Assembly (NCBI GenBank): GCA_948474755.1 | Contig: CAOLHI010002523.1 | Coordinates: forward strand, 124,001 to 188,000 | Length of the DNA: 64,000 nucleotides | Reading direction: 5' to 3' | Source of the DNA: Ctenosaura bakeri | Taxonomy: Eukaryota; Chordata; Lepidosauria; Squamata; Iguanidae | Part shown: in pieces, positions 12,501-23,604 of the stretch | Position numbering within the stretch: position 1 is the first letter of the stretch | Layout of the letters: every line of letters starts with the position of its first letter | Notes under the pieces: model-generated | What the model was told of the DNA's origin: nothing | Database searches by the model: none | The model's input: the letters and a program-made list of their open reading frames with translations, nothing else | Made by a program: the position numbers and the translations under genes

Positions 12501-13677
12501 CATTTCCTTGGCTTGTTGGCCCACTTGAAATTTTTTTTGTTTCAAATAAAGTAGTTTTTTACTTATCTCTGCTGTTAATTCATTGACCAGTTGTTTCTGT
12601 AAGACCTTTATTTCCTTCTGGATAGATTTGCTAGTAGGTTTGAACATTATCTCATTTTCTTTTATCTTTATTTGATCATTTATTTTCTGAATTTTTTCAT
12701 TTCTCTTTCTGTTTAAGATTACATTTTGTTGTATAAAAAAGTCCCAAATTATTGCTTTGCTGGCATCCCAAATATTGCCGATATCAGTTCCTTTATTTAA
12801 ATTTTCTGCAAAGTATCTTTGTAAAGTTTGTCTTGCTCGATCAAGTATATTTTCATCCTGCAATAATATTTCATTTAATCTCCAAGTAAATTCTCTTCTT
12901 CTGGATCTCAAGAGAAAAGAGAAAAAGCATTGTGATTTGATAAATTCCTTGGAAGAGTTTCCATTTCTTTTATGTTGTTAGATAACATCTTGGAGATTAA
13001 GAACATATCAAGTCTTGATAATGATGAATGCCTATCTGAATAAAATGTGAAGTCTTCTGCCTTTCCATATAAATACTGCCAGGTATCCAACAACTGTAGG
13101 TTATCCATCATCTCCTTGAATGATCTAGGGAGTTTCCCTTGATTCTTCTTATCTGATTTATGGTCAATCAGGGGATCTATCACTCCATTCCAGTCTCCAA
13201 GGAGAATTGGTTCCATCACAATCCACTTCCATAATTCATGCTTCCAATTTTTTATAAAATTTATCTTTTCCTTTATGGGGGCCATAGACTCCAACCAAGA
13301 GTGTTCTTTGGTCTTGCCAGTTGACAAGACCAGCATAATGTCTTTGTTCATCTTTAAAGATTTCTCGTGCTTCAATTCTATTATTCACATATACTGCTAC
13401 TCCATTCTTCTTCTTCTTCTCCATTATTGCTGCAAATTCTTTTCCTAACGTATTATCTTGTAGGAGCTTTAGTCTCTCCTTCTTTATCCTTATCTCTTGC
13501 AAACAAATTACATCGAATTTATTCTTTTCCAAATAATAAAATATGTTTCTCCTCTTTTCAAGCATACTTATCCCTTTAATATTCCAGGACAGAATTTTTA
13601 TATCCATTTCTCTTTTTTTTGCTTACTTTTATGTTCTTTATTATATCTTTTTCTTAACCTTCTTCCTTTTCCCTTCC
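9503..13677 (-). mobile_element. L1 LINE, 5'-truncated, 4175 bp, inside CR1
   Basis: A minus-strand L1 whose 3' A-rich tail lies at about 9503-9530 and whose 5' truncation lies at 13677, about 70 bases upstream of the ORF2 start. ORF1 and the 5' UTR are missing. The ORF2 span is close to normal length but broken (see the pseudogene entry). Between ORF2 and the tail is about 400 bp of AT-rich 3' UTR. The exact 14-bp flanking duplication shows insertion by target-primed reverse transcription. Confidence 0.92.
9924..13607 (-). pseudogene. L1 ORF2 (endonuclease-reverse transcriptase), broken
   Basis: About 3.7 kb, matching the usual L1 ORF2 size of about 1,200-1,300 residues. In order on the minus strand there is an APE-type endonuclease near 13607-12900 (LSWNIKG, CLQEI, LLGDWNG, SRLDMFLI; the final catalytic SDH position reads NHN). 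The reverse transcriptase follows at about 12360-11450 (GKAPGPDGL, NYRPISLLN, QAGFLPNRY, LFLDIEKAFDS and FADDI near 11530). A thumb and connector follow near 11250-10790. A Cys/His motif comes last, C-x2-C then H-x4-C, near 10300 (CWKCKDEKGTFCHMWWNC). At least five frameshifts or stops separate these blocks, so it is dead. It belongs to the L1 clade; the exact lineage was not determined. Confidence 0.92.
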
Positions 13678-13691
13678 ACATTGGCTTTTTT
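13678..13691. repeat. L1 target-site duplication, right copy
   Basis: ACATTGGCTTTTTT, identical to 9489-9502. CR1 sequence continues directly after it. Confidence 0.9.
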
Positions 13692-15690
13692 AGCTGCAGC
13701 ATCACACTGTTGACTTATGTTCAGCTTGTGGTCTACTAAGACTTTACGATCCTTCATGGTCAAGTCACGTGTCACCCATTCTATATCTGTGCATTTCATT
13801 TTTTCTGTCTAAGTGTAGGACTTTACATTTCTCCCTGTTGAAATTCATTTGGTTTTGGTCCAGCTCTGTAATCTGTTAAGGTCATTTTGAATTCTGATCC
13901 TGTCCTCTGGGGTATTAGCTACCTCTCCTAATTTGATGTCATCTGAAAATTTGAAAAGCTGTTCTATCATCCAAATCATTTATAAAGATGTTGAACAGCA
14001 CTGAGCCCAGGGCAGAGCCCTGTGACACCCCACTAGACTCTTCTTTCCAGGATGAAGAAGAGCCATTGCTGAGTACAGTTTCAAGGTTCAGTAGGCCAAC
14101 CACTTACACATTCACATAACAGTAGCATTGTCCACCTCACATTTTACTAGCTTGTTTGCAAGAATATCATGGGAACTTGTCAAGTGCCTTACCGAAATCA
14201 AGATATGCTTCGTCCATGGCAATCTCTTTATCTACCAAGCTTGTAACTCTAATAAAACAAAAAGAGATAGATTAGTCTGGCATGACTTATTATTGAGAAA
14301 CTTGTACTACCATCTGCTTACAGACTGTCTGTGTACTGATCTGCTCTAGAATCATTCCTGGTATTGATGTCAGGCTGATTGGATGGTAACCTTTTGGTTT
14401 CTTTTTTTCTTCCTTCTGAAGATGGAAACAACTTTTTCCCTCCTACAGTCTGCTTTTTCCCTCCTCCATCTGTTCTCCAAGAATCATTCAAGATTATTGC
14501 CAATAATTCTGAGATATCTCTGCCAGTCCTTTTAATATCCTTGGATATAGTTAATCTAGTTCCAGAGACTTGAATTCAAGTCAGGAATTCTTGTACTATC
14601 TCTTTACCTATTCTGTGCTACATTTCCCTTACTGCACTATCTGCTTTGTTTTCCCCAGGTTGAGCACTGTTTTCCTTTTTGGGAGAAGAATGAGGCGAAT
14701 AAGATATTGAGTAGTTCTGCCCTTTCTCTCTCCCTTGATAGCATTTATCAGTCTTCTTTGTACAGTGGCATTTCCATTTCCTTGTTCTTCCTTTTTCTAC
14801 AAACATAACCAAAACAGTTCTTGTATTGTTTTTAACCTCTCTAGCAAGCCTGAGCTCATTCTGCACTTTAGCTTTTCTGACTTTCTTGCTATGTGTACTG
14901 GCTGTTCATATGAATTCCTCCTTGGTGTTTCCTCCTTTTTTTCTTTTTCTTATACATATCACCTTTAAATCTTAACTCAGTTGAAAATTCTTTTGACATT
15001 CATCCTAGTTTATTTAGGCACCTCTTATTTTTCCTCTTCATTGGAGTTGTCAGAAATTGTGCCTTCAATATCTCACTTTTAAGAAACTCCCAACCATCAT
15101 AAAGTCCCTTCTCTTTTAGAGTGCCTGACCATGGGATCACACCCACTATTTCCCTGAGTTGGTTGAAATCAGTTTTCTTAAAGTCTAGAAAGTGTGTTCG
15201 ACTACTCCTGACTTCCTCATTCCATTGTATAAGAAACTTTAGGAGAACATGGTGACTTCCACCAAAGGATTCCTCCACTTCTACCCCATCGCTGTTGGTT
15301 AGTATCAGATCTAAAGCAGCTGATCCTTTTGTTGCTTCTTCCATCTTCTAGACAATGAAATTGTCTGCAAGGGAAGTGAGGAATTTGTTGGACCTGATAT
15401 ACTTGGCAGAGTCTGACTTTCAGCAAATATCAGGGTAGTGGAAATCCTCCATTGCTACTACATCTCTACTTTCTGAATGTTTTATCATCAGTTTGGCTTG
15501 GGAGTCTGTAGTAGACCCTCACAATGACAACACTGTTGTTTCTGTTTTCTTTAATTTTTACCCAGAAGCTCTCAACCTGGCTTCTAGAATTTAAGTGATG
15601 AGTCTCCTCACAGGTATAAACACCCTTGACATATAATGGTCCTTCTTATCCTTTCCTGTTTGATGTATTTCTCTGAGATAGGAGGGCACT
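13692..15690 (-). mobile_element. CR1 LINE, endonuclease/RT part (split by L1)
   Basis: Read from right to left this is the middle of a CR1 ORF2. The end of the endonuclease lies at about 15460-15200 (EDFHYPDIC, then DLILTNSDGVEVEESFGGS). The linker lies near 14860 (LRLAREVKNN). The reverse transcriptase runs from about 14440 to 13880 ([39 protein letters not shown], then MNFNREKCKVLHL). Frames shift often and several stops interrupt it. With 8903-9502 it makes about 2.6 kb of a 5'-truncated CR1. The 5' limit near 15.7 kb is approximate. Confidence 0.88.
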
Positions 15691-15789
15691 TTTCTGAAAC
15701 TTCCTTTACATCTGGCTGTCAAACCGCAAGTGAAGATGTGAAAGCAAGACTGCTGACATTGAATTCAAACTTGTGAACTGTCATTTAGC

Positions 15790-16600
15790 AGAAGTCAGTA
15801 CTTGTCCCATATTGAGCTATCATGGTCCCAGTTCATTTTTAAGGCTTTAAGAGCTTTAAATTGAGCCCAGAAATAAGCAGGCAGTCCATGTAATTACTGT
15901 AATATTAAAACTCTATGGTCTGATTTTTGTTACATTCTGACTGCTTTTTTCTAGCTGCAAGTTTTGAATTGTCTTTTTAACATAAGCTAACATTTAGGAC
16001 ATTAAACTTGGATTGTAGCTAGGGTATGAGTTACTGAAGTAAGGTTACATCTCTTTATGAAAACCCCTGCCTGGTGAAGTCAACCAAAGCAGACAAAATG
16101 CAATCTTGTCCACATTGCCATTCAATTTTGAGGGGATTAACAAATGTAGGAGCATTTTCAAAATGCAAAGCACATATTTTGGGAGATAATTTTTCTATCT
16201 GGAATAGGCTGAACATCCAATTCCAAGTGGGCAGACCCTTTCACAAACCGTGTGTCCAACTGGACTGGGTTATATTTCAAACTTCCTTGCGATTACCTGT
16301 TCTGGGATAGATACCAGATGCTATTTTAAGACATCCATTGTTTTTCCATGATCAGAAGATGGAAAAGAGAAGTAGAGCTGTGTATTATCAATTTGCTGTT
16401 GACAGTTCAGCCTCGTCTGGATGATTAAGTGGATGACCCACAGTTTAATGTCTACATTTTAGAAGAAAAAAAACATAATGAAATGGAACTGTGTGGCATA
16501 CCACATACCAAAGGATGTTGGGTAAACTAGTGGTCCTTCAGCATCTGATCTCTCAGGAGTAACCCTCCAGAAATGATCGGACTCAAGCGGGGAGGAAAAA
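15790..16600 (-). mobile_element. Degenerate L2-clade LINE, minus strand
   Basis: The order of phrases follows the complement of the reverse-transcriptase region of the other L2-like copies here: GTAGAGCTGTGTATTATCAA, then a segment where the family has the methionine-lysine-proline block, then GAACTGTGTGGCATACCAC, which corresponds to the CGVPQGS motif. No open frame survives, so this is among the oldest pieces in the window. Boundaries are approximate, and the left limit against CR1 is unclear. Confidence 0.5.
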
Positions 16601-17917
16601 ACTATGTATGACAAGACAAACACCTAATGCAAAATGAAGCACAAATTGTCATTTTATGTGTGAATAAGCTTCCAGGTTGAAAATTGCCTCATAGCAATGA
16701 AAGTAGGAGGGGAGAGAGAGAGTTACTGAGGACTTGCCAAATGAATTTGTTATTAAGTCTCTTACTTTAAATAAACTATTGATTTAGTGTAATTACTGTT
16801 ACTTATGTTGGTAACTGCTCTGATGCTCATTTAGAGGTAGACAAATTGTGGGATACATCATAAAATTGCCTTAGTGTTCAATGATATTTATGTTCCAGCC
16901 AACCCCAGAGTGGCTTATTTAGCCATACTTAGTGTTGTATGGTAAATTATGATTGCATGGAAGATGCTGAAATAGGGCTGTCAATGTCTGATAGTTTCAT
17001 GTATCAAGTGAATGCCAGAAAGGGTTCTCTGTATTATATTGGATCAGAAACAGTGGCACTAAAATGATCTTTACTTTAGAGTCTAAATGATTGCCCTGCT
17101 ATCAAGTATGAACTTTAAGTCTTGCTTCAAATTCTGATCAATATTTTCCTCATGGGGCATTAGTTAAATAGGTAATGATCTTGTCACATAAGCTTTGATT
17201 TTTGTTTATTATGGTTGTCATAACAATGATTGGAGTAAACAGCAAGCAGCTTTTGACATCTGCAAAGAGTATTAGTAGGTCACCATGTATTACATCAAGG
17301 CCATATCCTAAAGGAACACAACTTTTTAGAAGTCATTTTAATTCAGACAAGCTATGTGTGGCAATCTGCCATACAGTAATTGATTGCAAAACACATGCTG
17401 TTAGTGCTTCCATGGTTGCATTCAGCTATGGCTCCAGACAGTAATTTGCCATTATGAGAAGAGTTTTGCTCTCCACAGGCAATAGGAATTTCATATGCTG
17501 AATTTGGTAAACCATGGTTTATGATTTTTTGGAAATCATGGCATGTGATCTTTGGCTTGCTGCAAATTATAACTGGAACTTTCTAATCTCAATGTTGGAG
17601 GGAAAAAGGTAAGAAGAAAATGTCAGTTGAATTAGAAATTGGTAACATAATCAAAACAGATTCAGAAATGTGGTAAACTGGAGAAGAATAACAGGCCAGA
17701 AAAGGAAGAAAAGAGCAAGAACAGATAGTAATTAAAAACAAGAAGCAACTTATATTGCATGGGATGTGGAATAGACAGGGATGTGAAAACCTTTCAGTCT
17801 CAGTTTCATTGAGTTTCTCCAAACCCCTCTTGTGTTTCTTTACTTTTTTGTTTTGTGTCAGACTGTGAGATGTTTTGTGTTATTCCTGCACTGAAATGTA
17901 TGGAAAAACAAATGTAT
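16601..17917. other. Unique noncoding sequence
   Basis: AT-rich, with no gene or transposon that I can name. A small palindromic stretch around 17507-17560 (AAACCATGGTTTATG, then AAATCATGG) may be a MITE relic, but no boundaries are visible. Confidence 0.5.
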
Positions 17918-18146
17918 TTGTGTGGTTTGAGTGTAGGACTCTGGGAGCTCAGGTTTTGACTCTCTGTTAGGCCACAGAAACCTACTGGATGACCTGTGGC
18001 AAATCACACTTCTTCAGCCTCAGCCTCAGCGGAGGGCAGTGGTCAATCCTCTGTCAATAGATATTGGCCAGAAAACAGCATAATAAGTTGGCCTTAGGGT
18101 TGCTGTAAGGCAAAAACAACTTGAAAGCACACAACGACCACCATAA
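17918..18146 (+). mobile_element. Sauria-type SINE, plus strand
   Basis: It starts in the tRNA-like head (TGTGGTTTGAGTGTAGGACT), continues through the core (GGATGACCTGTGGCAAATCA, then CTTCAGCCTCAGC) and ends in the BovB-type tail (TTGCTGTAAGGCAAAAACAA, then CTTGAAAGCACACAACGACC). It is the complement of the arrangement at 4931. It looks close to full length and moderately diverged. Confidence 0.78.
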
Positions 18147-19748
18147 TCTCCCCTAAATATTACTCTGTTTGGAAATGTTTCTAATTGACGTAACTTTCCC
18201 CCTTGACCAAAGCATTCTTCTACATATTTTTCTCAGTTGTGAACATTTTTGCCATATTCCTTTTAAAATATATTCATTGTTTTGTGCTATACAGTACACC
18301 ATCTTCTGATGCAACCTCCATATACTAATGAGAGGTCGTGTGAAGTGTTGCTTTCATTACAGGCACATGCACACATTGCATGCACTGATTACAATGGAAT
18401 GCAACACTTGTGTTTTTTGTTTTACACAGGACTTCATGCAATGGAACCCCTGCATGTACAGAGGGTGCACTGTACCTTATTTGTTGGAAGCATCCTCTAA
18501 GCCTCACAAATTCATGAACATTCAGGGTACCTTTAGAGAAACTGGCACTAGTTTGGGAGGAAGGTGGAATGAAGTATTATAGCAGATGTTCATTTTCTTG
18601 CTGTATATCTCAGGAAGTACAAACATGCTTTTTTTTTTTTTGTCAAGAGTTGTCTACTCGCACAAACTTTCTTTCTATTCCTAGGAACATGCAACCAATA
18701 GAAGGAACTTTATATACAATCACACTGGAAAGAATAAATTGGGGGTGTGGGATGGTGTGCACAGCAAAACTTAACCAGAAATCCAAAGCTGAAGAGATAA
18801 TACTAGAGGACCAATGAAAAGAATCTTATAATAAAAATATAAACCATTTTTTTTTACTATTGGTCGTAAACAAAACTAAATGATTTTTTCAATGCACTGT
18901 GAAGAAAGAAGCATTTATCAGTAATAAAATAATGTGAGCAAAGAAAGCAATGCTGAATTAAAAACTGGCACAAAAATGATGTGGAAAGCAAAGTTTAGAG
19001 AGACAACTCTCACCAACAGACCAACCAGATAAGTATTAGACATATGAAGTTTCAAAAGTCTGGATAACTATCTGACAAAACCCCCCAAAACCAGCCCCCC
19101 TCCAGCATCTGAACTGTGTGAACACAGTACTGTGGTGGTAGGAAACAGCTGAAATTTTGTCAGCATGTAAGAGACACTTAAAATCATGGTATTGATTAAA
19201 GCTACCAAAAGAAGAAACAGAAAAGAAGCAACGTGTAAACCTGTGGTGGCATCAACAGAGAGGAGAAAAGGATGAAGAGAAGGAATCATGAGCATAAATA
19301 CAAATGTAAAACCTTAATTGGGAAATTAAAACCATGAGAGAATAGATTCAAAATAAGCAATAGTTTAATAAAAAAAAATCAATATTTATTCCAGTATCTT
19401 TCTGCAAAGGCTAAAATTTTCCCCAAACAGGACTCTTCTTACTGTGCCATGATAACCATCCATACCGTGGTCTGCTCATAAAAACTAAAATTGTGATAGT
19501 TTAGATAGATTGTGAAATTTGTGGCTGGTGGTGAGCAAAGTGTGGGCCCTCAGTTGCTGCTTCATGCAAATCCTATTAACCCTGGCTGGCATAAACAAAG
19601 TATTGATTCTGTTTTTGTATCTGATGGACATCTTTCTTCTCCTTTCCTTCCCCACCTACTACTCGTGACAACATGTGTGTTGTTTTCTCACCCATTCAAT
19701 AGCATGAAGTGTTTCAATAAGAGAAGATTAGTAAGGAATTAAAGACTA
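18147..19748. other. Unique noncoding sequence
   Basis: No recognised gene or repeat family. It contains short A and T runs and purine-rich stretches (about 18800-19370). Reading frames are below 90 codons and show no familiar motif. Confidence 0.5.
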
Positions 19749-19865
19749 ATCCAGTTATTAGTTCCAAATAAAGTAGACCCATTGAAATGAATGGTACTTA
19801 AGTCAGTATTAATATATGTTCCATTGATTCAGCAGGTATGTTCTAGTTGACACTAGTAACTGGAT
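19749..19865. mobile_element. Short palindromic repeat (ATCCAGTTA ends)
   Basis: The ends are inverted: ATCCAGTTATTAGT on the left and the complement of ACTAGTAACTGGAT on the right. Inside, AGTAGACCCATTGAAATGAA faces the complement of TTCCATTGATTCAGCAGG. Similar blocks are seen at about 29580-29700 and 49140-49236, so this is a dispersed MITE-like family of about 117 bp. No target duplication could be fixed. Confidence 0.6.
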
Positions 19866-20924
19866 TTTTAATCTGATGCTTTTATTCTAGTTAGGACACA
19901 CTGAACTGATGCAATATAAAAAGTTCCCTATTCTGCCAGATAGCACATGTAATAAGAGTTGGTTTTTGTGGAGAAGCATTAAAATGTACTAGTCTCTGTC
20001 AGCAATCCAAAGTGATGTTAGCTAGGAAAAGCATAATCATTTGACCCTTCTGCATGAATGAACTGGACGTGAGGCTGCTGAATATCACACAATGTTATTG
20101 GAAGAAGAATTTGTGGAGGGCATTTATAGAATAACGAATTTCCCTCAGTGTGGGCATACTAGGCTTTGTTAACATTGGACCTGGACTTCTGGACTCTGGA
20201 TTGTTTAGCAGTATGCACCAAAACCCAAGAGAAAGAAAATTAGACCAATCTCAATAAAAAAATTTTAATCAAGGAGAAGTAATTCATACTGAATATATAA
20301 TTCAGTGGTTACAAGTGTGTGGGGACTGACGTGTTAACCTGTTGTTCTTTTTGATTTTTTCTTTTACACACTTCTCGCCTCTTTTTCTAGACCAGGCTTT
20401 AATTAGGCTGCTTCACTGTAAAGTTTGTCTAACCTTTATTCTATTATTCTGTTTGTTGTCTGAGTCCCTCAATCCAAATCTCACTTCTTTCTTGCCTCTC
20501 TTATACAGAAGTATGACAGTAAGAGCTCAATCCTAACTCATCAAAATGGATGAAGGCTGCCCAAGCCTGCACAAGGCCAGCAGAAGTAGTGTTCATTCCA
20601 AATCTATGATGGAAATTACTTAGGACTGCCCTGATTCTGGCATCACGTTGTGCTGGCATACTGTATTCATGGGCTTCCTTATTCCACCCCTTCTCTGCCC
20701 CCTTTTTTGGCTCTTCTGTCAGCTGATCTCAGCTGGGAGAGCAATTGTCTCTGCTGCCTTTTGATTATTCCTAACTCCCTACAGCTCTTTAAATTAGGTC
20801 TTTGAGTTAGACCTGAGTCTTTTCTCAACTTTAAGGGAACATCTTAGCCACAGAGAGTGATATGGGCAGTTGACTCCTCCTCCCTTTTCTCCTTTTTCCA
20901 GCAGCTCAGAGCAAACAGAAGAAT
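19866..20924. other. Unique noncoding sequence
   Basis: No gene recognised. The part from about 20520 to 20900 is less AT-rich and may contain an old dispersed repeat, but I cannot name one or find its ends. Confidence 0.45.
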
Positions 20925-20927
20925 TTA

Positions 20928-21669
20928 GGCCCTTTTCTCACGGGGTAATTAAATCTTCCCAGGTCGACCTCGATCAGGTGCCATTTTCACCTTAGAGAGC
21001 ACCTGATCGCATTAAATTTTTTGGATTCTCACCCCAATCCGCGCAGGGGAGCCACCATTCAGCATTTCCGCGCACCTTTTAAAAACCAGAAGAAATGTGG
21101 TTTTTTCCTCCAATCCGCGCTCGTCGTTTCGTGAAAAAGCGACGGTGCGTCCTGATTCGTGCGGGCGATCAAGAGAGGGAGGGATCAAGGCGTGACCAGC
21201 AGAAGCCACAAGACCGCCCCCAATACGAACGGCTGAAAGGACCGTCATTAGCGGGGCTAGCACCCCAGCAATGATCGTCAGTAGCTCGTTCTCCATACAC
21301 AAAACAGCAAAAAGCAAGCAGAAAGAAAGAGGGGGAAACTGTTTCCACGGTGGTTCAAAACAAAGGTGCGGGACAGGGTGAGGGGGCGGAGGATGTGAGG
21401 GGGCGTGCGTGCGTACTGATGTCAGTGATGACGCTCAGGATGTTTCTTTTAAAAATAGGGCACAGCCAATCAAATGCTAGGCAGGGCGGGGAAAGGACAC
21501 CTTTGGGAGTGGCCATGGTAATATTGTGTGGATGCGTTGATGCTGCCTAAGCCTCTTCCCTATGGAGCCGTGAGAACGCTACTAAAAGTTCAGTCGTGTT
21601 AGTGGGGATTAAGGAAAACCCTGCCTGGATCGTGGAGGCACGATTTCTGCACCCCGTGAGAAAAGGGCC
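20928..21669. mobile_element. 742-bp TIR transposon, PIF/Harbinger-like, non-autonomous
   Basis: The ends are a perfect 19-bp inverted repeat, GGCCCTTTTCTCACGGGGT, flanked on both sides by TTA (20925-20927 and 21670-21672). A 3-bp TTA or TAA duplication is the hallmark of PIF/Harbinger elements. No transposase is encoded, so it would have depended on an autonomous relative. The interior is rich in CpG (GCGCGG- and CGTCG-type words) compared with the surrounding DNA, which fits an insertion recent enough to have escaped CpG decay. A CCAAT box and purine-rich runs are present, but I see no transcript. Confidence 0.82.
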
Positions 21670-21672
21670 TTA

Positions 21673-22138
21673 ATCTGTTTCCAGCTATCCACTGAAGTAT
21701 TGAGTCTGCTTGCAACATTTTTGGTCTGTGTTAAATTAGAAATGGGTCATGGTAATGTTCTGCCCTTATTGAACTTAAAGTTAATTATGCAAACAAATTA
21801 ATAAGTAATCTATTTTTTTCATGATCTGTGCATAAATTTGAGTTAACATATGATTCCTTTGGAATCTGTTGGTGTGAGCTGTTATTGCTGTGGACACCTG
21901 GGAGATAATGCATTAAAGAGATTGCAAGCTGATTAATATTTGCTGCAAATCACCCTTTAGCTTTATTTATTTTTACATAACATCTGCAATGGTGTTTGAT
22001 GGCTATTTTCCATGTGCTTTGCTCCCTACATTTTGGAACTTCTAATATACCAAACTTGAGATCAGGAACAATATACCATGATGCACCTCCAGTTCTCTTC
22101 CATGAGAGACACTGTTATAATGGACAGCTAGCCGTCCA
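21673..22138. other. Unique AT-rich spacer
   Basis: Nothing recognised between the TIR element and the L2 LINE. The exact 5' break of the LINE cannot be placed better than about 22090-22140. Confidence 0.5.
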
Positions 22139-22144
22139 CATTTG

Positions 22145-23374
22145 CAGGTTTCAAACCGGCTTCAGGGCAGGATATGGAGTCGAGACTGCCATGGTCGCCT
22201 TAGTGGATGATCTTTGCCTAGGTATCGACAGGGGAAGTGTGACCCTGCTGGTACTCTTGGACCTCTCAGCTGCTTTCGATACCATAGACCATGGTATCCT
22301 TCTGGAACGCCTGAGAGGGCTGGGGATTGGGGGCACTGCACTTAAGTGGTTCCGGTCCTAACTCTCAGGTAGATACCAGATGGTGATGCTTGGGGACAGC
22401 TGCTCCTCGAAAAAGGAGCTCAAATCTGCCGTCCCTCAGGGCGCTGTCCTGTCCCCAATGCTATTTAACATCTACATGAAACCGCTGGGAGAGATCATCA
22501 GGAGGCATGGAGCAAGGTGCTATCAGTATGCTGATGACACCCAGATATATCTCTCCATGCCTCAGATAATAGCATCAACTAAGGGTGGCATCTCACCTCT
22601 AAACGAATGCCTTGAAGCAGTAATGGACTGGATGAGGAAAAACAGATTGAAGCTGAATCCAGATAAGACGGAGGTACTCGCTGTTAAGGGCCCTAGCCCA
22701 GGTATGGAGATTTGTCAACCAGTTCTAGACGGGGTCACACTTTCCCTGAAAGACTGTGTCCGCAGCTTGGGGGTGCTCCTGGACTCGCCACTTCAGATGA
22801 CAGCTCAAATAGATGCGGCGACCAGGAGTGCCTGCTATCAGCTTCGGCTGATACGCTAGCTGTGCCCCTTCCTGGACCTGGAACACCTAAAAACAGTGGT
22901 GTATGCGCTGGTAACTTCACGGCTTGACTTCTGCAATGCGCTCTACATAGGGCTACCCATGTACTTAGTCCGGAAACTTCAATTAGTTCAGAATATGGCA
23001 GCTAGGTTGGTCACCGGAAGACCTAAAACTGACTATATAACATGAATTCTGAAGTCTTTACATTGGCTGCCTATTAGTTTCCGGGACCAGTACAAGGTGT
23101 TGGTTCTTACCTTTAAAGCCCTTTATGGCTTGGGGCCAGCCTATCTGTGAGATCGTCTTCTCCCATATAATCCGCCCTGCACATTAAGGTCCTCTGGGAG
23201 GAACTTACTGCAGCCAGTCAAAACTAGGTTGGCTGCAGTTACCCAGAGGACCTTTTCTTCTGTCGCTCCCAAGTTATGGAATGGCCTGCCGGAAGAGACC
23301 CAGCATATTACCAGTCTTGACTGCTTTAAAAAAGCAGTCAAGACTGTTCTCTTCCGACAGGCCTTCCCAGACTA
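22145..23374 (+). pseudogene. L2-clade ORF2 reverse transcriptase, stop codons only
   Basis: A single reading frame of about 1.2 kb can be followed without frameshift. It shows RFQTGFRAGYGVETAM, LLDLSAAFDTIDHGILL, VPQGAVLSPMLFNIYMKPLG, the catalytic QYADDTQ near 22525, the L2-typical LNPDKTEVL, VRSLGVLLD, TSRLDFCNALYIGLP and PKLWNGLPEE. Four in-frame stops break it, at about 22359, 22857, 23043 and 23148. One stop (TGA after YIT) looks like decay of a CGA codon. The endonuclease half is missing. The absence of frameshifts makes it one of the younger LINE copies here. Confidence 0.88.
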
Positions 23375-23549
23375 GTACTCCACCGCCTCCCACCAACTGT
23401 CCTCTTGTTCTTAATAGTTAATGTGTTTCAGGGGTTTTTAGATGGGTTGGTGGGTGGGGAGGATGGGTTATGTTTTAATTGTTTTTAATGTATTGATGTA
23501 TTGTAGTAGTACTGCCTCGATCCGTCGAGAGAGGCGGGATATAAATAAA

Positions 23550-23551
<2 letters not shown>

Positions 23552-23604
<53 letters not shown>
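23552..23604. repeat. (ATT)n microsatellite
   Basis: About 17 units of ATT or TTA at the 3' end of the L2 LINE. It probably grew from the tail of that element. Confidence 0.95.

Larger units (their letters stand above)
22139..23604 (+). mobile_element. L2-clade LINE, 5'-truncated, with (ATT)n tail
   Basis: This holds the 3' part of an L2-clade element: the reverse transcriptase, a C-terminal domain, about 190 bp of 3' UTR (GCCTCGATCCGTC, then GAGAGGCGGGATATAAATAA) and an ATT microsatellite tail at 23552-23604. L2-clade LINEs commonly end in short tandem repeats rather than poly(A), so no classical target duplication is expected. Its final 35 or so bases are shared with the SINE at 57678. Confidence 0.88.

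Noticed and set aside
17490..17585. Small palindromic MITE around AAACCATGGTTTATG
   Set aside because: No second copy or inverted ends could be defined in the window.
20928..21669. CpG island promoter of a nearby gene
   Set aside because: The CpG-rich block coincides exactly with a TTA-flanked TIR element; no first exon or splice donor is recognisable downstream.
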